DNA of 64,000 bases. It comes from Marsupella aquatica (Eukaryota > Marchantiophyta). Below are positions 48,930-60,909 of the stretch, piece by piece (within the stretch, counting starts at the first letter, position 1; each line of letters starts with the position of its first letter). A program made the translations under genes and the position numbers. The stretch spans positions 17,236,001-17,300,000 of the forward strand of contig OZ316898.1 in assembly GCA_973895155.1 (NCBI GenBank). Direction: 5' to 3'. The notes beneath the pieces were generated by a model, which was given only the letters and a program-made list of their open reading frames with translations, was not told the DNA's origin and did not search any database.

Positions 48930-49580
48930 TTCCATGTTTGTGTGGACGTAACCTTGGAGAAGAGGTGAACCACATATTGATTGTGTCAACTACGGAAACA
49001 CAAAATTCTGCCACTGCATACGAGAGCGAATCAAGCTAGCAAAGATCACCTGGAAATGTTGCATCTTGCTGAATGTTGTTGAAGGGTTGTGTGATTGCAA
49101 GTGGTACGCTGTCTCTTGAATGTTGGAGAGAAAAGAGACATCACCTATACACCGTTTTGCGGGTGCTCAGGTTTGCATTCTCGCATTGGGTGATCTTCGT
49201 GAATGGGCAGGTTCAAATCAAAATAGCCATCTCGACTATTCAATAAGAAGAGCACTCCACAAAAAGTAGTATGTAAAACAAAGTTTATATATAATCTCTC
49301 AATAACAACATTGCAATTGTAAATGTTGTCCTTGCCAGGTATAGACAAAGATGTAGGACTTATATCACCAAATCCCCAGCTTTCACTAGATAAATAGATT
49401 TTTCGTTATCCAAGTGCAGGATTCTAAAGTACCGCTACTCTGACTACCCAACTAGGGTAATTGATCACCCAGGTCTCCACTGTTTTGACAACAATGCACG
49501 TGGGCTTGCATTTCTACCACTTTGTTCCTCTAATTTGACCATCTCCAGTAGACACTCGGGCCCCTGCCCCCAGCCTATCA
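48930..49580. repeat. Segmental duplication, matching 39225-39905
   Basis: TGTTTGTGTGGACGTAACCT, CACATATTGATTGTGTCAAC and GCACTCC(A/G)CAAAAA mark the same order in both places. The duplication continues through the PP2 exon up to about 50340, i.e. about 1.5 kb in all. Confidence 0.85.
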
Positions 49581-49583
49581 TAA

Positions 49584-51051
49584 CTAACTCAATTTCTGTT
49601 TTTCTCGGACAGCCGTGGGACGAATTAAAACACTGTCCAGAAACAATCCACTCTTCCAGAAACCACCCTCAACTTGCATCATCGAAAACTTAATGGCAAC
49701 CGGTGAGTCCCCTCTTTCAACTGTGAATTCGCCAACATCAAGCTCTACCCACTTGTTGTCACGGCCCCATGTCCAGAGGAGTTGTAGCCGTCCCTCACCA
49801 GACATTCTCCCATTGCTGATTAAGATCTTCTGAAAATTGACAGGTACATGACCAGGTCCCTCTAGATGGAATTTCACAGGCTTGTTACTGAATCCTTGGA
49901 AGTCATTCATTCCAAGGGAAAAAGATAGTCTCCATGACAAAGTATATGTTCCTGGAGGAAGAGAGCACTGCAAATTCCCCTGAACTTCAAGCCAACAGAC
50001 TTTTATCAAATGTGCCACCTCAGCAAACCTGCAGCCTCGAGAGCACAGAAATGATCAGACTCCTGTCGATTGCAAAGTTTTCTCTCCAAGATCTCTATTA
50101 GGCTCTCGTCTCGATCTACACTGGGCCCTTATCTGTCCCCATTCCCTCCGAAGCAGGAACTTCTATACTTGTAAAACTTGGAGAGCATTGGGCTGAAAGT
50201 GCAATTCGAGGCTTTCTTCCTACACCAAATCGTATCGTATTCAATCATTCACGAGAAACAATAACAGTTTTGTATCACAGCTAGTTCCAGATAAACGGAA
50301 ATCTTCCTGAGAGTAGACAAAAGCCAGGGACTTCGTTTCTACACAGCAATCACGATCTGGAATCATCATCGCCATGAGCATCTATCCACAACAGGAAAAA
50401 TGGATCCCGGCGGAATTGCATACAAGGCAACAAACCAACCTGGAGCCCTCGCGTTTAGTCCAACTCCAGTAGCGTCGATCATCAGCCCAAACTATGAACA
50501 AACCTCGGGCCCCAATGCTTCGACATACTCCTCCAGTTGCTCGATCCAGCCAAAAGTCCTGGATGATGGTTTATGCCATGTCAGAAAATCAGCCGAACGA
50601 ATTGAAATCAAGTGGGACTCTCATACGGTAGATTTCTCCTCTTCATTAAACATAATGAACTCTGGGAAATCCCAGCATTTCCCAACAAGCTGCGGAACGA
50701 AGTTGAGATGTGGCAAACCTGGGTTCCATTTTCCAGAAGAACTGGAGTAGTCAGGTAGTCGTAAATCTCTTTCTTTGAACACGAGCTTGCAGGAGCATCA
50801 GGAGCCTGAGCGAGAATGTCCTCGTACAAAGGCGGTAGCATCGTTTGCCATACTGAATCCGAGTATGATGCATCCCGAAAGATGCGACTAACACAAGCCA
50901 GCCGTGCCACATCCCTCGGCGTCGTCAGGCTGAGAATGGATGCTATGCAAGACTCTGGAAGATCTCCCATCCCCAGAGAAGACTGTTCCTCTTGAACAAT
51001 CTCCATACCTGCCGTCCGAAACCAATTGAGCCAGAACATCCACGTACTCAC
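49584..51051 (-). CDS. F-box/PP2 (phloem protein 2-like) protein, copy E
   Basis: Three minus-strand exons (51051-50719, 50558-50440, 50028-49584) join in phase to 298 residues. Domain order is as in copy A. The F-box has GMGDLPESCIASILSLTTPR. The central exon gives FWLDRATGGVCRSIGARGLF and IVWADDRRYW, with Gly to Ala and Pro to Arg changes at normally conserved places. The PP2 domain runs from RFAEVAHLIKVCWLEVQGNL to LFLDSVLIRPTAV. Exon 2 is 119 bases in both intact copies and all phases agree. Likely an SCF adaptor recognising a glycan or glycoprotein. The start is given at the first ATG (MSTWMFWLNWFRTAG); Met at 51006 (MEIVQEEQSS) is possible. No disabling change is seen. Confidence 0.88.
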
Positions 51052-54000
51052 CCGCCCGTCTGCTTCAAGTAGTTTGCAAATTTTCCAATTCCAAGGACGA
51101 TAATCTAGTCTAGTGTCAACCGGCCTCTTATCGTCACTCTCACTTCGTATACCGAATGGGTGGTCGTCTTCTGGAAGCTCTGACCTGTTCTAAAACTACT
51201 TGCCTCTAACCTTCACTCGGGTGTCCAAAGTGTGTACTCATTATTAGGAAGCTGTGACCTCAATCTTATAAAAGCAAGCGGCCTCTAATCTTCACTGAAG
51301 GTAGGTCTCAGGATTAAATAATCCTCATCTAATTCCGGTTCTACTTGTTCTAAATTCTACCGGCTCCTTATCTTCCCTGTAAATTCTTTGCATCGAATTG
51401 GGACTGGTCTTCAGGAGGCTGTTCTGTAATCAATCGGGCCTTCCTCACTTGTGAGTCGGTGAACGCAGATGGAACTCGTCTTCAGCAGGACGCTTCAACA
51501 CATGACAAATTCTGTAACTGCTCTTGTTTCTCTACGCTGCCGCAGCTCGGGTCCACTCTGAAAGGCTACAGTAATCATCATTGAAAGTTTCGTTGCCTGA
51601 ATTGTAGTCCGGCGTAACCTCCTCCTGAATGTCGAGCTTGAGAAACGACCGTGGTTTGGTCAGCTGGATGTAAACAAAGTGGGAAGTCGCCAGCAGCTTT
51701 GATAGCATGGGGCCGGAGCAGGTCTTCAACATTTTGTAGGCTCCTCCGTTTCGTCCTGAAAGCTTCCTTGCAATTGAAGTATTGCTATGACGGTGAGCCC
51801 CAGTGAAACGGATCGAAGCGGTCGGTGACAGCAAGCTTTCATCAACGTCAGCACAACAGAACATCTGCGCCATACCAACGCAACAATCTACTGTTCATAG
51901 ACAAGTGTCTAGTCTTTGTTTCCAGCTTCCCCAACTCGACAACGCAACAAATTGGACAAACCCTCTAAAGATCTGCGAGTTGTACAAGCTCTGTCCGGCT
52001 GTAGTGTTTTTGGGAGATTATTGGGATTTTTTATCTTCTTGGGCATTGCAATTGTTTACTCCTTTATTGATTGGGTATCTTCTCTTTGCGATTATCTCCA
52101 GGTTTAGAGCCTTCCATGTTTTGCAGTGTGATGTACACTAAGATCTGAGAGTTGTACAAGCTCCCATAGGAGTTTATATTACAATTTTTTCTCCAATAAT
52201 CATGCTGCCCTAGACTCTCAAGGAAAGAGTGCGTCGAAGTAGTTGCACATCAAAAAGCATAAAAAAAGTAGCTGCCAGATACTTACAAGTAGTTGCACAT
52301 CAAAAAGCAGCTACTAGATACTTTGAAGGAACGGAAACAACACTCAATGATTTAACACTTAGAAGGAACAACACTCAATGCTATAACAGAGAATATGAGT
52401 TTATTGTGGTATGGAAAATCCGTCCAACTACACTCAATGATATAACAGAACAATTGGGTTTATGTACACCGTATGATACCTCGTTTTGGTGTGCATTTAC
52501 CAGAAAGGGGAAACAATGGAGCATGAACTATTCTCGTCCTTGACATAACGTCCAAAAATGCAACCCGTATACGTTTAAGATGTGTTATTGTGGGCACCTC
52601 GGAAGACATAAATTTTTAATTTTCAAGAAGCTACTTCACTAGAAGAAAATATAAAGAGGATGAATATTGTACAAAGGACAAGGAAGCAGTGACTTTAGGG
52701 TTTGAATTGCTACTCAATTCGTTCATGCCCACTTTCAATCCTATCGTAGTCTGCATGGAACTCCAGAAATTGGCCCCATCCATGCCGAAACGGTTTTAGT
52801 GTCTTCAGTTTAGTAAAATTCTTTTTCTTACAAACATGTAGGTTGAAGCCAAAGTTTTGTTTGTGCGGTTTGATCTTGCAATGTAAGGGGTTTACCTTTC
52901 AGGTCGTTGTGCAGATTGCTGACAAAGACAAGCTGCAGTGGAGACTCCACCAATAAATTTGGATTCAGACAGCCAATTGAAATTGGTCAGTGCAATTGGT
53001 CAGTGCAATGCAACGTCCGTTAGTCGGATCGTTCACTCACCCTGTTCTTCCCCTTGAAACAACCGATCACACTTCGATTCGTAAGATGTTACTGACCTGT
53101 TACTGGTCATGGCAGCAATTAAAGTTGACAAGATTTCTTCAAAACGACTATTCTGACGGCATAGCTTGTGCGGAGATTCAATAATGTTCAAATGTTAGGT
53201 AACATTAATCAGTGAAACCCAGTAGTGATCTATCAGTGCCTGATAAACCGACCTTGTGGCTTTTGCAGACCACCATTTCATTGCCTGGAGGTAGTGAATA
53301 TCTAACAGAGAAGCCTCTGATTTTGGTCTACCAATGAGCTTGCTCTCACGACAAGTCTTTGTCTATGATTAGTTAGAGCATTAGATTCAGTTCATTTGTG
53401 AATGTGCTGCATACCCTACGAAGATGCAAAGCTATAGATGACAGGAAGCCGGGATACCAGCTATGTCGCCTTTCTTGACTAATTTTTGAAACGGAATCAA
53501 GAAAACCCGCGAACTCAAAATACTAGAATCAACGATCCAGCCTCTGCATCAATCTTTTCGCATTGGTAGGACCACTCCTTGCGGATGCTATGGACTACTT
53601 CATCTCCTAGATTCGGTCGTGGTGAATGAAATTTCAAGTTTGGAATGATTGTATCAGAGACGATCGTCCTCTTGGATGCAGAAGGCGGTTCTACGTTGCT
53701 CGTCCGACAAAGCTTGACAGGGGATAGGTCAGATATCGTTCTTGTCCAACGTAAGCTTCTAACTTAGCCCGAGATTCAGGACAGAAGTTGATCCTTCATT
53801 CACTAAGCCTAGTAGAATTATAGAATTGTCTTGGGAAAGAGGGGCCTTTCAATGGAAACATTAATAACAGTGGGTCATTGCATATAGTTGCAGTACGAAA
53901 AATGTTGAAGGTTCACCATATGGGGTCCCGACCATCGATCTTGACTAGAAATCTCTCACGGTATCTTCCTGGCTTGCTCGATCTAAAGTCCATGGCCAAC

Positions 54001-55790
54001 AGCTTGCCCTTCCTGGAACTTAGAAATCCTTCAATACATTACGCTTCTCGGGAAGAATGCAGTTATGCGTTCTGCCTTTCGGCGCGGCCATCCGAAGCTC
54101 AGGAGGAATTTGCACTGGCAGGCAGAAATGAGCTTAACCCGGGTTACTAGGCCCTACGGTAGTTACTCTAGTTCTCTGTCGGTTGATGAGAGGGAGATGA
54201 TCCTCTGTTATAGTACGAAGCACTCTTCCCATCCTCGGTGGCAAGACTTCAAGCCGGATCCCATGTGTTGCACCTGGATGGCAAACCTTCGATACTATCC
54301 TTGAGTGCATACAGGTTGACAGCAGCTTAACTCTTCACGCTATTAAGACATGGAATTGAAGTCGTCCAATTCACAAGGTGGGTCTGCCTACATTGGATGT
54401 GGAATGTTGCGTTGGAGGCCAGTTGATTTGTTGTGACATGTCCACTCACAGCGGTGGGTCTGGCCGGCGTGAACGTCAAACCCTTGCTCTTCTTCAACCA
54501 ATCGAGAAGTGGAGGGAGAGAAACAGAGAGTATTGCTTATGTAGGCCTAGGTACTGCTCTACGAGACAACAACCCTCGTGCGAGACATGATGTGAAGGCG
54601 GAGCACACAGTTCCAATGCAAAGAGAATTTCTCAAACGAACCTCGAAGAGTTACATTGACAGATAGGTCTTGAACTTGCTGATATAATCGCATAGGATAC
54701 TAAACAGCCTCCGCAGTTCAGGAGATTTTTTATTTTCTAAAATGCATTGGTTGAGTTACCTATCTCCCATCTCGATTACGCAATTGAGGCTCGTTGCATC
54801 ATGCAGACGAATAGATCTTGAACCAACCACCATTGCAAGGCATGCGAAGCAGCCTCAACTGCTCGACAGAATTTTGTACGGATACGTGATTGGATGACCA
54901 ATATTCCATCTCAATTGTCATCGATAACTTGTTTGCAATGGAAAAGGATTTACTGCCCCTGGTGTTTACACGAATGTCTGTACAATTATCATAACCCCAC
55001 GTCAAGAACAAAAGGGGTGTCTTGATTATTCTTACTTTGGCCACACAGTGTGGTAGTGCTCCTGGCGACGGAATCATACTTACAGGAACCGCTAACACTA
55101 GAATTTATGCTCCGACCATTTGGACAAACGTGATAAGCAAGAAGCAATTGCAACCGTGCTCTCGTATTGTTTTCCAATCACTAAAATGGATAAAACTCGA
55201 ATAGTGCTCCAATTGAGCATACTAACCTTCAGAATTTACAAATTTGTCCTACTTACCAATACACCAGCACCTACATGGACGAAACTTGCTGTCACTGCAA
55301 TTCGCATCTCGTTTCCTTCTGCTCCAAGGATTTTCGAAAAGAGAAACAACCATAGCTGATGAGCATTTAAGCCTCGCACAAAGTTGTTGTACGAACCATC
55401 ACATTGCCACTGACGACAATATCCTCCCTGTACTCTCCTGAAGCGTTCTTTCTTTCCTTCTCTGCAATTCGCCAGACTTGAAGGGTACACTAGCTAAGGA
55501 AGACCGGAATGAGGACTGGCTTTGTTGGGTGCTGTTATCTTCGAGGAGAAGACTACTTATCATCTATGGAGATAATGAATCTGGATGCCATTTGTTCCAA
55601 TTACTAGCATGTTATAAGCATCTCATTGGATAAAATGCAACTGTCTCCTGCCTTCAAGGTTTCTTATCTCAGCCAAATGCCAGCCAGACAGGACTCTGGC
55701 GTTGAGATTGTCCATACATGAACGCAAAACAGTTGAAATTGGTGCTGTGATTTTCATAGTACTAAAATGTACAGGGGGTAACGCTGTACA
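51052..55790. other. Gene-free region between copy E and the GTPase
   Basis: 51720-51865 repeats part of the F-box/PP2 upstream region. TAGTTGCACATCAAAAAGCA is duplicated at about 52239 and 52290. The frames at 51532-51873 and in 53.9-55.4 kb lack domains, splice partners or known relatives. Part of the last few hundred bases may be 3' UTR of the GTPase gene. Confidence 0.45.
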
Positions 55791-57896
55791 TCAAGAACAG
55801 CATCTTGAAGCCGGTGGTGGTTTCGCCGGAAGGTCAGTAATAACAAGATGCTTTCTGTGAGGAGTAGCTGAGGCACTTTCTAAATTTTCAGACATTCGTT
55901 TTTCCAATAAGCCTGCAATTTCCAAACGAACGAAGCCTTAGACTCAAATTTGATGTAGCATGTTCTGAGGGGTTTACAAGATGGAACCAAGAAACCAGCT
56001 AAAGTGAACGTACTTATTTGAGGAACTTACGTCTGGCAATGTCAAGGAAGGTTTCTTCAATGCCAGTGTTCATCTTTGCTGATGTCAAGAAGTGGCGAGC
56101 TCCTATGGATTCAGCATAGCTGCATTTGAGAAATTAATGACAGCTCTGGGTTAGAAACAACATGATGTAGAGTGCATTTCAAAAATCAGAATTGCAATTG
56201 AGTACGGCCAACTCCTGTCTCAGCCATTAAGTAGTGGCACGCTATCCTTTATCAAACCCAACCTCCATAAGTAACTGGAAATGCTCTTCAGATTTCGCAG
56301 ATTGAATAGACAACCAAAGGACAGAGCAAGCAAGGAGGGAGTATCAAAACCTTTCAGAATCTTTAAGATCCACCTTCCGAAGTCTATCCATATCACTTTT
56401 GTTACCAGCAATTGCCATCACAATGTTCTTGTTTGCCATTTTCCGAAGCTCCTTAACCCAGCTTTTAACCCTATTGAAGCTGTCCTTGTCCATTATGTCA
56501 TAAACCAGTAATGCCGCTGCTTTCAAACACAGACAAACCGCTACGAAGTGAGTGAGGCAACATAGAGCGCTACATTGTCCAATGATACAAATATTGAAAG
56601 TGAGTCTGGTAAGCGTGGGAGCAAGGGCTGGAGACGTTCGAAGGTGTCGTCCCTTCTTTGGATATATTTTCAATATATATCCTTTTAAGATGCACTGAGA
56701 CAATAAGCAGTTGGTCTTGAGAGTTAGCAAGCACTGATTAAAATCTTGATTATGCTGAAAGCCACTAGAATTTACCATCACCTTATATATCACGTTCTAT
56801 TGGGATTACCAAATTATCTTACCATCAGCATCCCTGTAGTAGATAGGTCCGAGGGCATGAAAGCGTTCCTGCCCTGCTGTATCCTGTCAGATTTTGAAAA
56901 CCAATGAGGAAAATAAGGAACATTGTCAACAAATTTGTTGACTGGAAGCTAGACTTCCTGTCAGCTCTACTCAAAAGGTCATCTGCTCCATTCTTCGTAA
57001 CATATATGCGAAATGACGGCCTACTGTCCCGGTATATTAGCGTATTACAAAACAATGAGAAAAAATTATTGCTGGAACTCACCCACACCGCAAGGGTAAC
57101 CATCTGATTATCGACGGTAACTCTCTTCGTCAGATATGATGCCTGGATTGTGGCCATTTGCTTATCAGAAAAAACGTTATTTACAAAGCGTAGCGTCATG
57201 GAGGTCTTCCCAACACGCCCTGTGAAACACAAGTAAAGCCCAAGTCAAACTAAGACGTACACGCGCCTGCGCTGAAATCGCTGAGCCAAACTTAGGTGGG
57301 AAAAGCAGGTAGTGTCTCGAGGTCTTGTATGAACGAAACTTTTCTTTTCATCCGTGTGAAAATCCACATCCTTCGATCAAGTGTAATTTACAATGCCATG
57401 GCAACAAGGAGACTGTGGATCCTCAAAACCAGGGGTTCAGAACCATAGAAAGCTAGCGGGAATATGGGTTGGGAGTAGAATCTTCGCACAGAAGCTAACC
57501 CTAAAATTCAGTGGAGTGATTCCTGACCAGCAACCCTAAGAATTGCAACTTCCTGACAGCATGCAGATGACTACCTAATATCAGATCACCACATGAGATG
57601 TATAACCCCTTATGTTGGTAGTTCTAGAAATCTTTACTCCATATATCGTGAATTTCCAAGCTTCGAGATTTTCATGAAAAATCATTGGGGAGAATCCAAT
57701 TCAAGCCCAGCTTTCGAATGGGAAAGGGTAATCTAATGCAGCCCACAGGTATACTCGTAGTTGCCAGAAACGTCTGCTGTGAAATGCACATGTTCCTGCT
57801 AGAGCAATTTTTCCGATACGAAATTGAAGGACCTAGGGTAAAGATCATACCATCTCCGAGGAGAACCAGCTTGAATGATGGGCTGGCTCTACTCAT
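55791..57896 (-). CDS. RAB21: RAB21-type small GTPase
   Basis: Six minus-strand exons (57896-57851, 57219-57083, 56883-56823, 56516-56351, 56119-56031, 55867-55791) join in phase to 191 residues. The G motifs are complete: GDGRVGKT (14-21), WDTAGQE (61-67), NKSD (120-123) and TSAK (149-152). A C-terminal CCS is suited to prenylation. The RAB21 subtype is read from IQASYLTKR, from ERFHALGPIYYRDAD after switch II, and from VYDIMDKDSFNRVKSWVKEL. RAB21 works on early endosomes and endocytosis in animals; its plant role is less known. The catalytic Gln (66) is present, so it should hydrolyse GTP. Exon 4 has two acceptors three bases apart (AAGCAG); the second gives the family length. RAB5/RABF is the nearest alternative and fits less well. 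Confidence 0.9.
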
Positions 57897-58842
57897 CCTG
57901 CCCTACGGTATCCACAAATGAAGGTGCCAGTGAAACTGCGTCAGCTTCTCATCATCTGCAATACTTCTGAGGCAGGAAAACATATGCCTCGATGATTACA
58001 GGCAGTGCTCCAAACACCTGCCAGATTCACGGATTCCTGCTTCTCGTTAACAAATCACCACAAAACAGATACCGAAGCATCGTCTCTCAACTGGACAAGA
58101 TGCAGAGCACGTAGGAGGGTTGCCACAAATAAAACCTAACGTTTAAACGTCAAGTGAGGATAGAATTGTCACAACAGAAATTCAAGCCAGCATCGAGGGG
58201 CAGGGGAAATCCGGAGCTCACTGCACTATGACAATACAAACTACGGGATTGTGAGGACTCTCAAGTCTATTCTATACCTCTGTCTCTGAGTTCACCCACC
58301 ACTAATCTGTCTCAAGCCCCACACAGAGAACATGAGAATTAAAGCCTGACATGAGCCACTCTCATGCCACCGACAAATTGTCGGTGGCATGAGCAGCATC
58401 GACACAATCAAAGGACCAATTGCAGCAAAATGGCATCGTCGAGCATACCACGAGAGAGAGCTCCTCCACACTGGTGTGATCGACAGCCGGCAACCCGAGC
58501 CCGCAGGGCCCAATGAATCCAGACCCAACCAAAACAAACCAGCCGCAACGACGAAGAAGAATCTTGGTAAAGCTAATATCCGGCAATCAACTCCAGACAC
58601 TTCAATTCCGGCACTTAACCGCTCGTCTTCTCGATAATACCTTCCGATACGCACGCGTTCACATCCCTTGTCCCTCCCAATTCGAATGAATCAAACTCGA
58701 GGCGAATTGGAATTCCTCTGCTCCCTCACATACAGGAAGGTCCAACTTCGCTTCACAGACAATCAAGCCATCAGTCAGTCTCCGGCCCCCTCCGTTTCGT
58801 TTCCCTGTTTCGTTTTCTCAAACCGAAAGTGATGAGCAATCT
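57897..58842 (-). promoter_or_regulatory. Probable upstream region of the RAB21 gene
   Basis: The kilobase before the GTPase start is G+C-richer than the DNA beyond 59 kb and free of the dispersed repeats, as expected of a promoter and 5' UTR. It holds the palindrome at 58361-58393. Minus-strand frames such as 58292-58654 have no recognisable domain. The transcription start cannot be placed. Confidence 0.35.
58361..58393. repeat. 33-bp near-perfect palindrome
   Basis: Arms CTCATGCCACCGACAA (58361-58376) and its exact complement (58378-58393) surround a single A. It lies 465 bases upstream of the RAB21 ATG. Such a palindrome can extrude as a hairpin or bind a dimeric protein. Confidence 0.95.
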
Positions 58843-59189
58843 ATGTGTTGCGCTGCTGTTGGGACAAAAGATGGTCTTCCTTCAAAGCAAAGTAACAATT
58901 GGAGCAAGCAAGGTACGCCGAACACAACATCCAGAGCACCAACGGCACAAAAAAGTCTACAATACACTGTAGATCGTCATCAATCGATCAATTTTCATCA
59001 TAAAGAAGGACCCAAGTCCAGAATCGACGAGCCTGCATCAATCAATCATTTGTCGTCATAAAGCAGGACCCAAGTGCAGAATCGCTTAGCCTGCACGCAC
59101 GCTGTCACGCACAGCACCGAGGCAGAGAATGAACAAGTGGGTCACGAGGTCAACTGTAGCTCATTAGCTATGGAACTATGAGTTGCTGT

Positions 59190-60420
59190 CAATATGGAAA
59201 TATGAGTGGGGTGTCAATAGGCCATAGGCAGCCGTTTATTCTTCTGCAATGGAATGATTTTTTTATTGAAGGAATAGAAAACCAACAAACATAAAGCAAA
59301 GGCCCCAACAAAAACGTGCCTGGATACACATATATATTGTTACCAGCTTGTTTTTTAGGTGCGAAATCTAGCCAAATTCCTCCCTCCCCCCAAAAAATGT
59401 TTGCCACTTTTGGCAAAAACTAGCTAGATTCTATGTGTGTAGTTTGCCATGTTCACACCAAATCATGGACCCTATTTGCCAGAATCTAATGGTCTTACTT
59501 AAATCTAGGGATATCTGAAGGTCCAGAAATAATTAGGAAAAGAGAGATAACCAAAATTCCTAGTATCTCCTCCCTTAGAAAGGCCCAAACTGAAAGCAAC
59601 GGCCCCAAGCCAAGTGTGCCTGGAACCACATTTATTGCTGCCCATTGGGTACAGCCATTAATGTTTCCATTGCCCACATAAGGTGTTCACATGGGAATGT
59701 ATGTCTTTGCATTTCTAGATACTCCAGAAGTTCAGTGTAACTATTATAGTTGCTGTCAATAGGTAATAGGCAGCCTTTTTCTTCTTGTGCAATGGAATGA
59801 TTTTTTACTGATAGAAGGAATAGAAAACAAACAAACCTAAAGCAAAGGCCCCAACCCCAAGGCATAGGATTAAGGGCATAAGGTTCCCATTAGAAGATAT
59901 AGGGCGACCTTATGTCTACCTGCGTATGCGACAAGATATATGGGAGACCATGTAATCATAAATGGTACCTCTTGCATTTGATTGTACTTCTGGGTCCTGT
60001 GTTCACTTACGATTGGACCTGACATTTTGCTACGTGCCTCAGCTTTGCCAACTGAGAGAGTAAAATGAGAAGTGAAAACTTACAGGTGGAGAAGAGTAAG
60101 AGGGCAAAGACCATAATATGTGTACTCATGACCCGAAAAGTGTCTGGATACACATTTATTACAGACCCCCATGAGAGGTCCCTTACAAATTCCCTGCAAT
60201 GAGGTTTGTCACATCAGCACAACCAGCCACAAATCATATTTCTGACAATAACAAAAGCGCACAGTAATGTTTGTGGCAAAAGCAACATAATTTTTGGGGC
60301 GCCATGCTGTAAGTATTGACCGTAAAAAAACCAGTGGCAAAAGCAACATAATTTTGGGGGCGCCTTGCCCTAAGTATTGAATGAAAAAAAAACCAGTCAG
60401 AATACAAAGGAATAGATGTG
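59190..60420. repeat. Dispersed repeat family, left group
   Basis: Units with GTCAATAGG..ATAGGCAGCC, GCAATGGAATGA, GGAATAGAAAAC and AAAGCAAAGGCCCCAA occur at about 59210-59325 and 59750-59865. The partner unit GCCTGGAACCACATTTATTG, TGCCCATTGGGTACAGCCAT lies at 59618-59660. A TTAGCC/TTGCC-type repeat lies at 59400-59540. A 55-base piece with GTGGCAAAAGCAACATAATT is duplicated at about 60272 and 60333. Confidence 0.75.
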
Positions 60421-60743
60421 ATTTAGTAAAATAAAGTTATCATTCTAATGTGGATGGACACTTTTTTTGATTTCCTCAACTCGAGCTTATTCTTGTATTT
60501 TTGCAGCTTCTTTGTGAAGAAAACTAATTTCTGCACCGATTCTAAGTGTAGAATGCAGATTAAGAAGTTGAATCTTCTCCTATTTTATTTTAATTGATAA
60601 GGATATTAGAAATGTCTGAAATCTTGGTAGCAGATGGAATACATATAGGAGATCACCTTGGAAAAGTTTGAGCTTCATCAGACCAGCCGTTAAGGAGTTA
60701 TGAATTTTCTAAGGTACCAAAACTTAATTTGTTACTTTTTGCC

Positions 60744-60909
60744 GATGCTTTTGAAAGCGTCCAACAGTTGCAGGACGCCTCATGAAGCGTCCACCAGTGA
60801 CGATGACGAAGACCTTGACGCTTTTGAAAGTGTCCGCCGCCCCAACAAAGAGAAGACACCGACGCTTCATGAAGCGTCCATTCAGATCCCGACGTTTTGC
60901 AAAGCGTCC
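60744..60909. repeat. Array of five 19-bp near-palindromes
   Basis: Units at 60744, 60774, 60817, 60861 and 60891 follow the pattern GACGCTTCATGAAGCGTCC (the fourth unit exactly; its first 18 bases are a perfect palindrome). Start-to-start spacing is 30, 43, 44 and 30. Because the unit is palindromic, both strands can read HEAS or KAS-type peptides (WTLHEAS on minus, TLHEAS on plus). Confidence 0.9.

Noticed and set aside
53878-54666. Three overlapping plus-strand frames
   Set aside because: No conserved motif or consistent splice sites to link them; treated as non-coding.
2100-60909. CRISPR array among the tandem repeats
   Set aside because: Repeats are either directly adjacent or diverged without unique spacers, no cas genes are present, and the DNA is eukaryotic.
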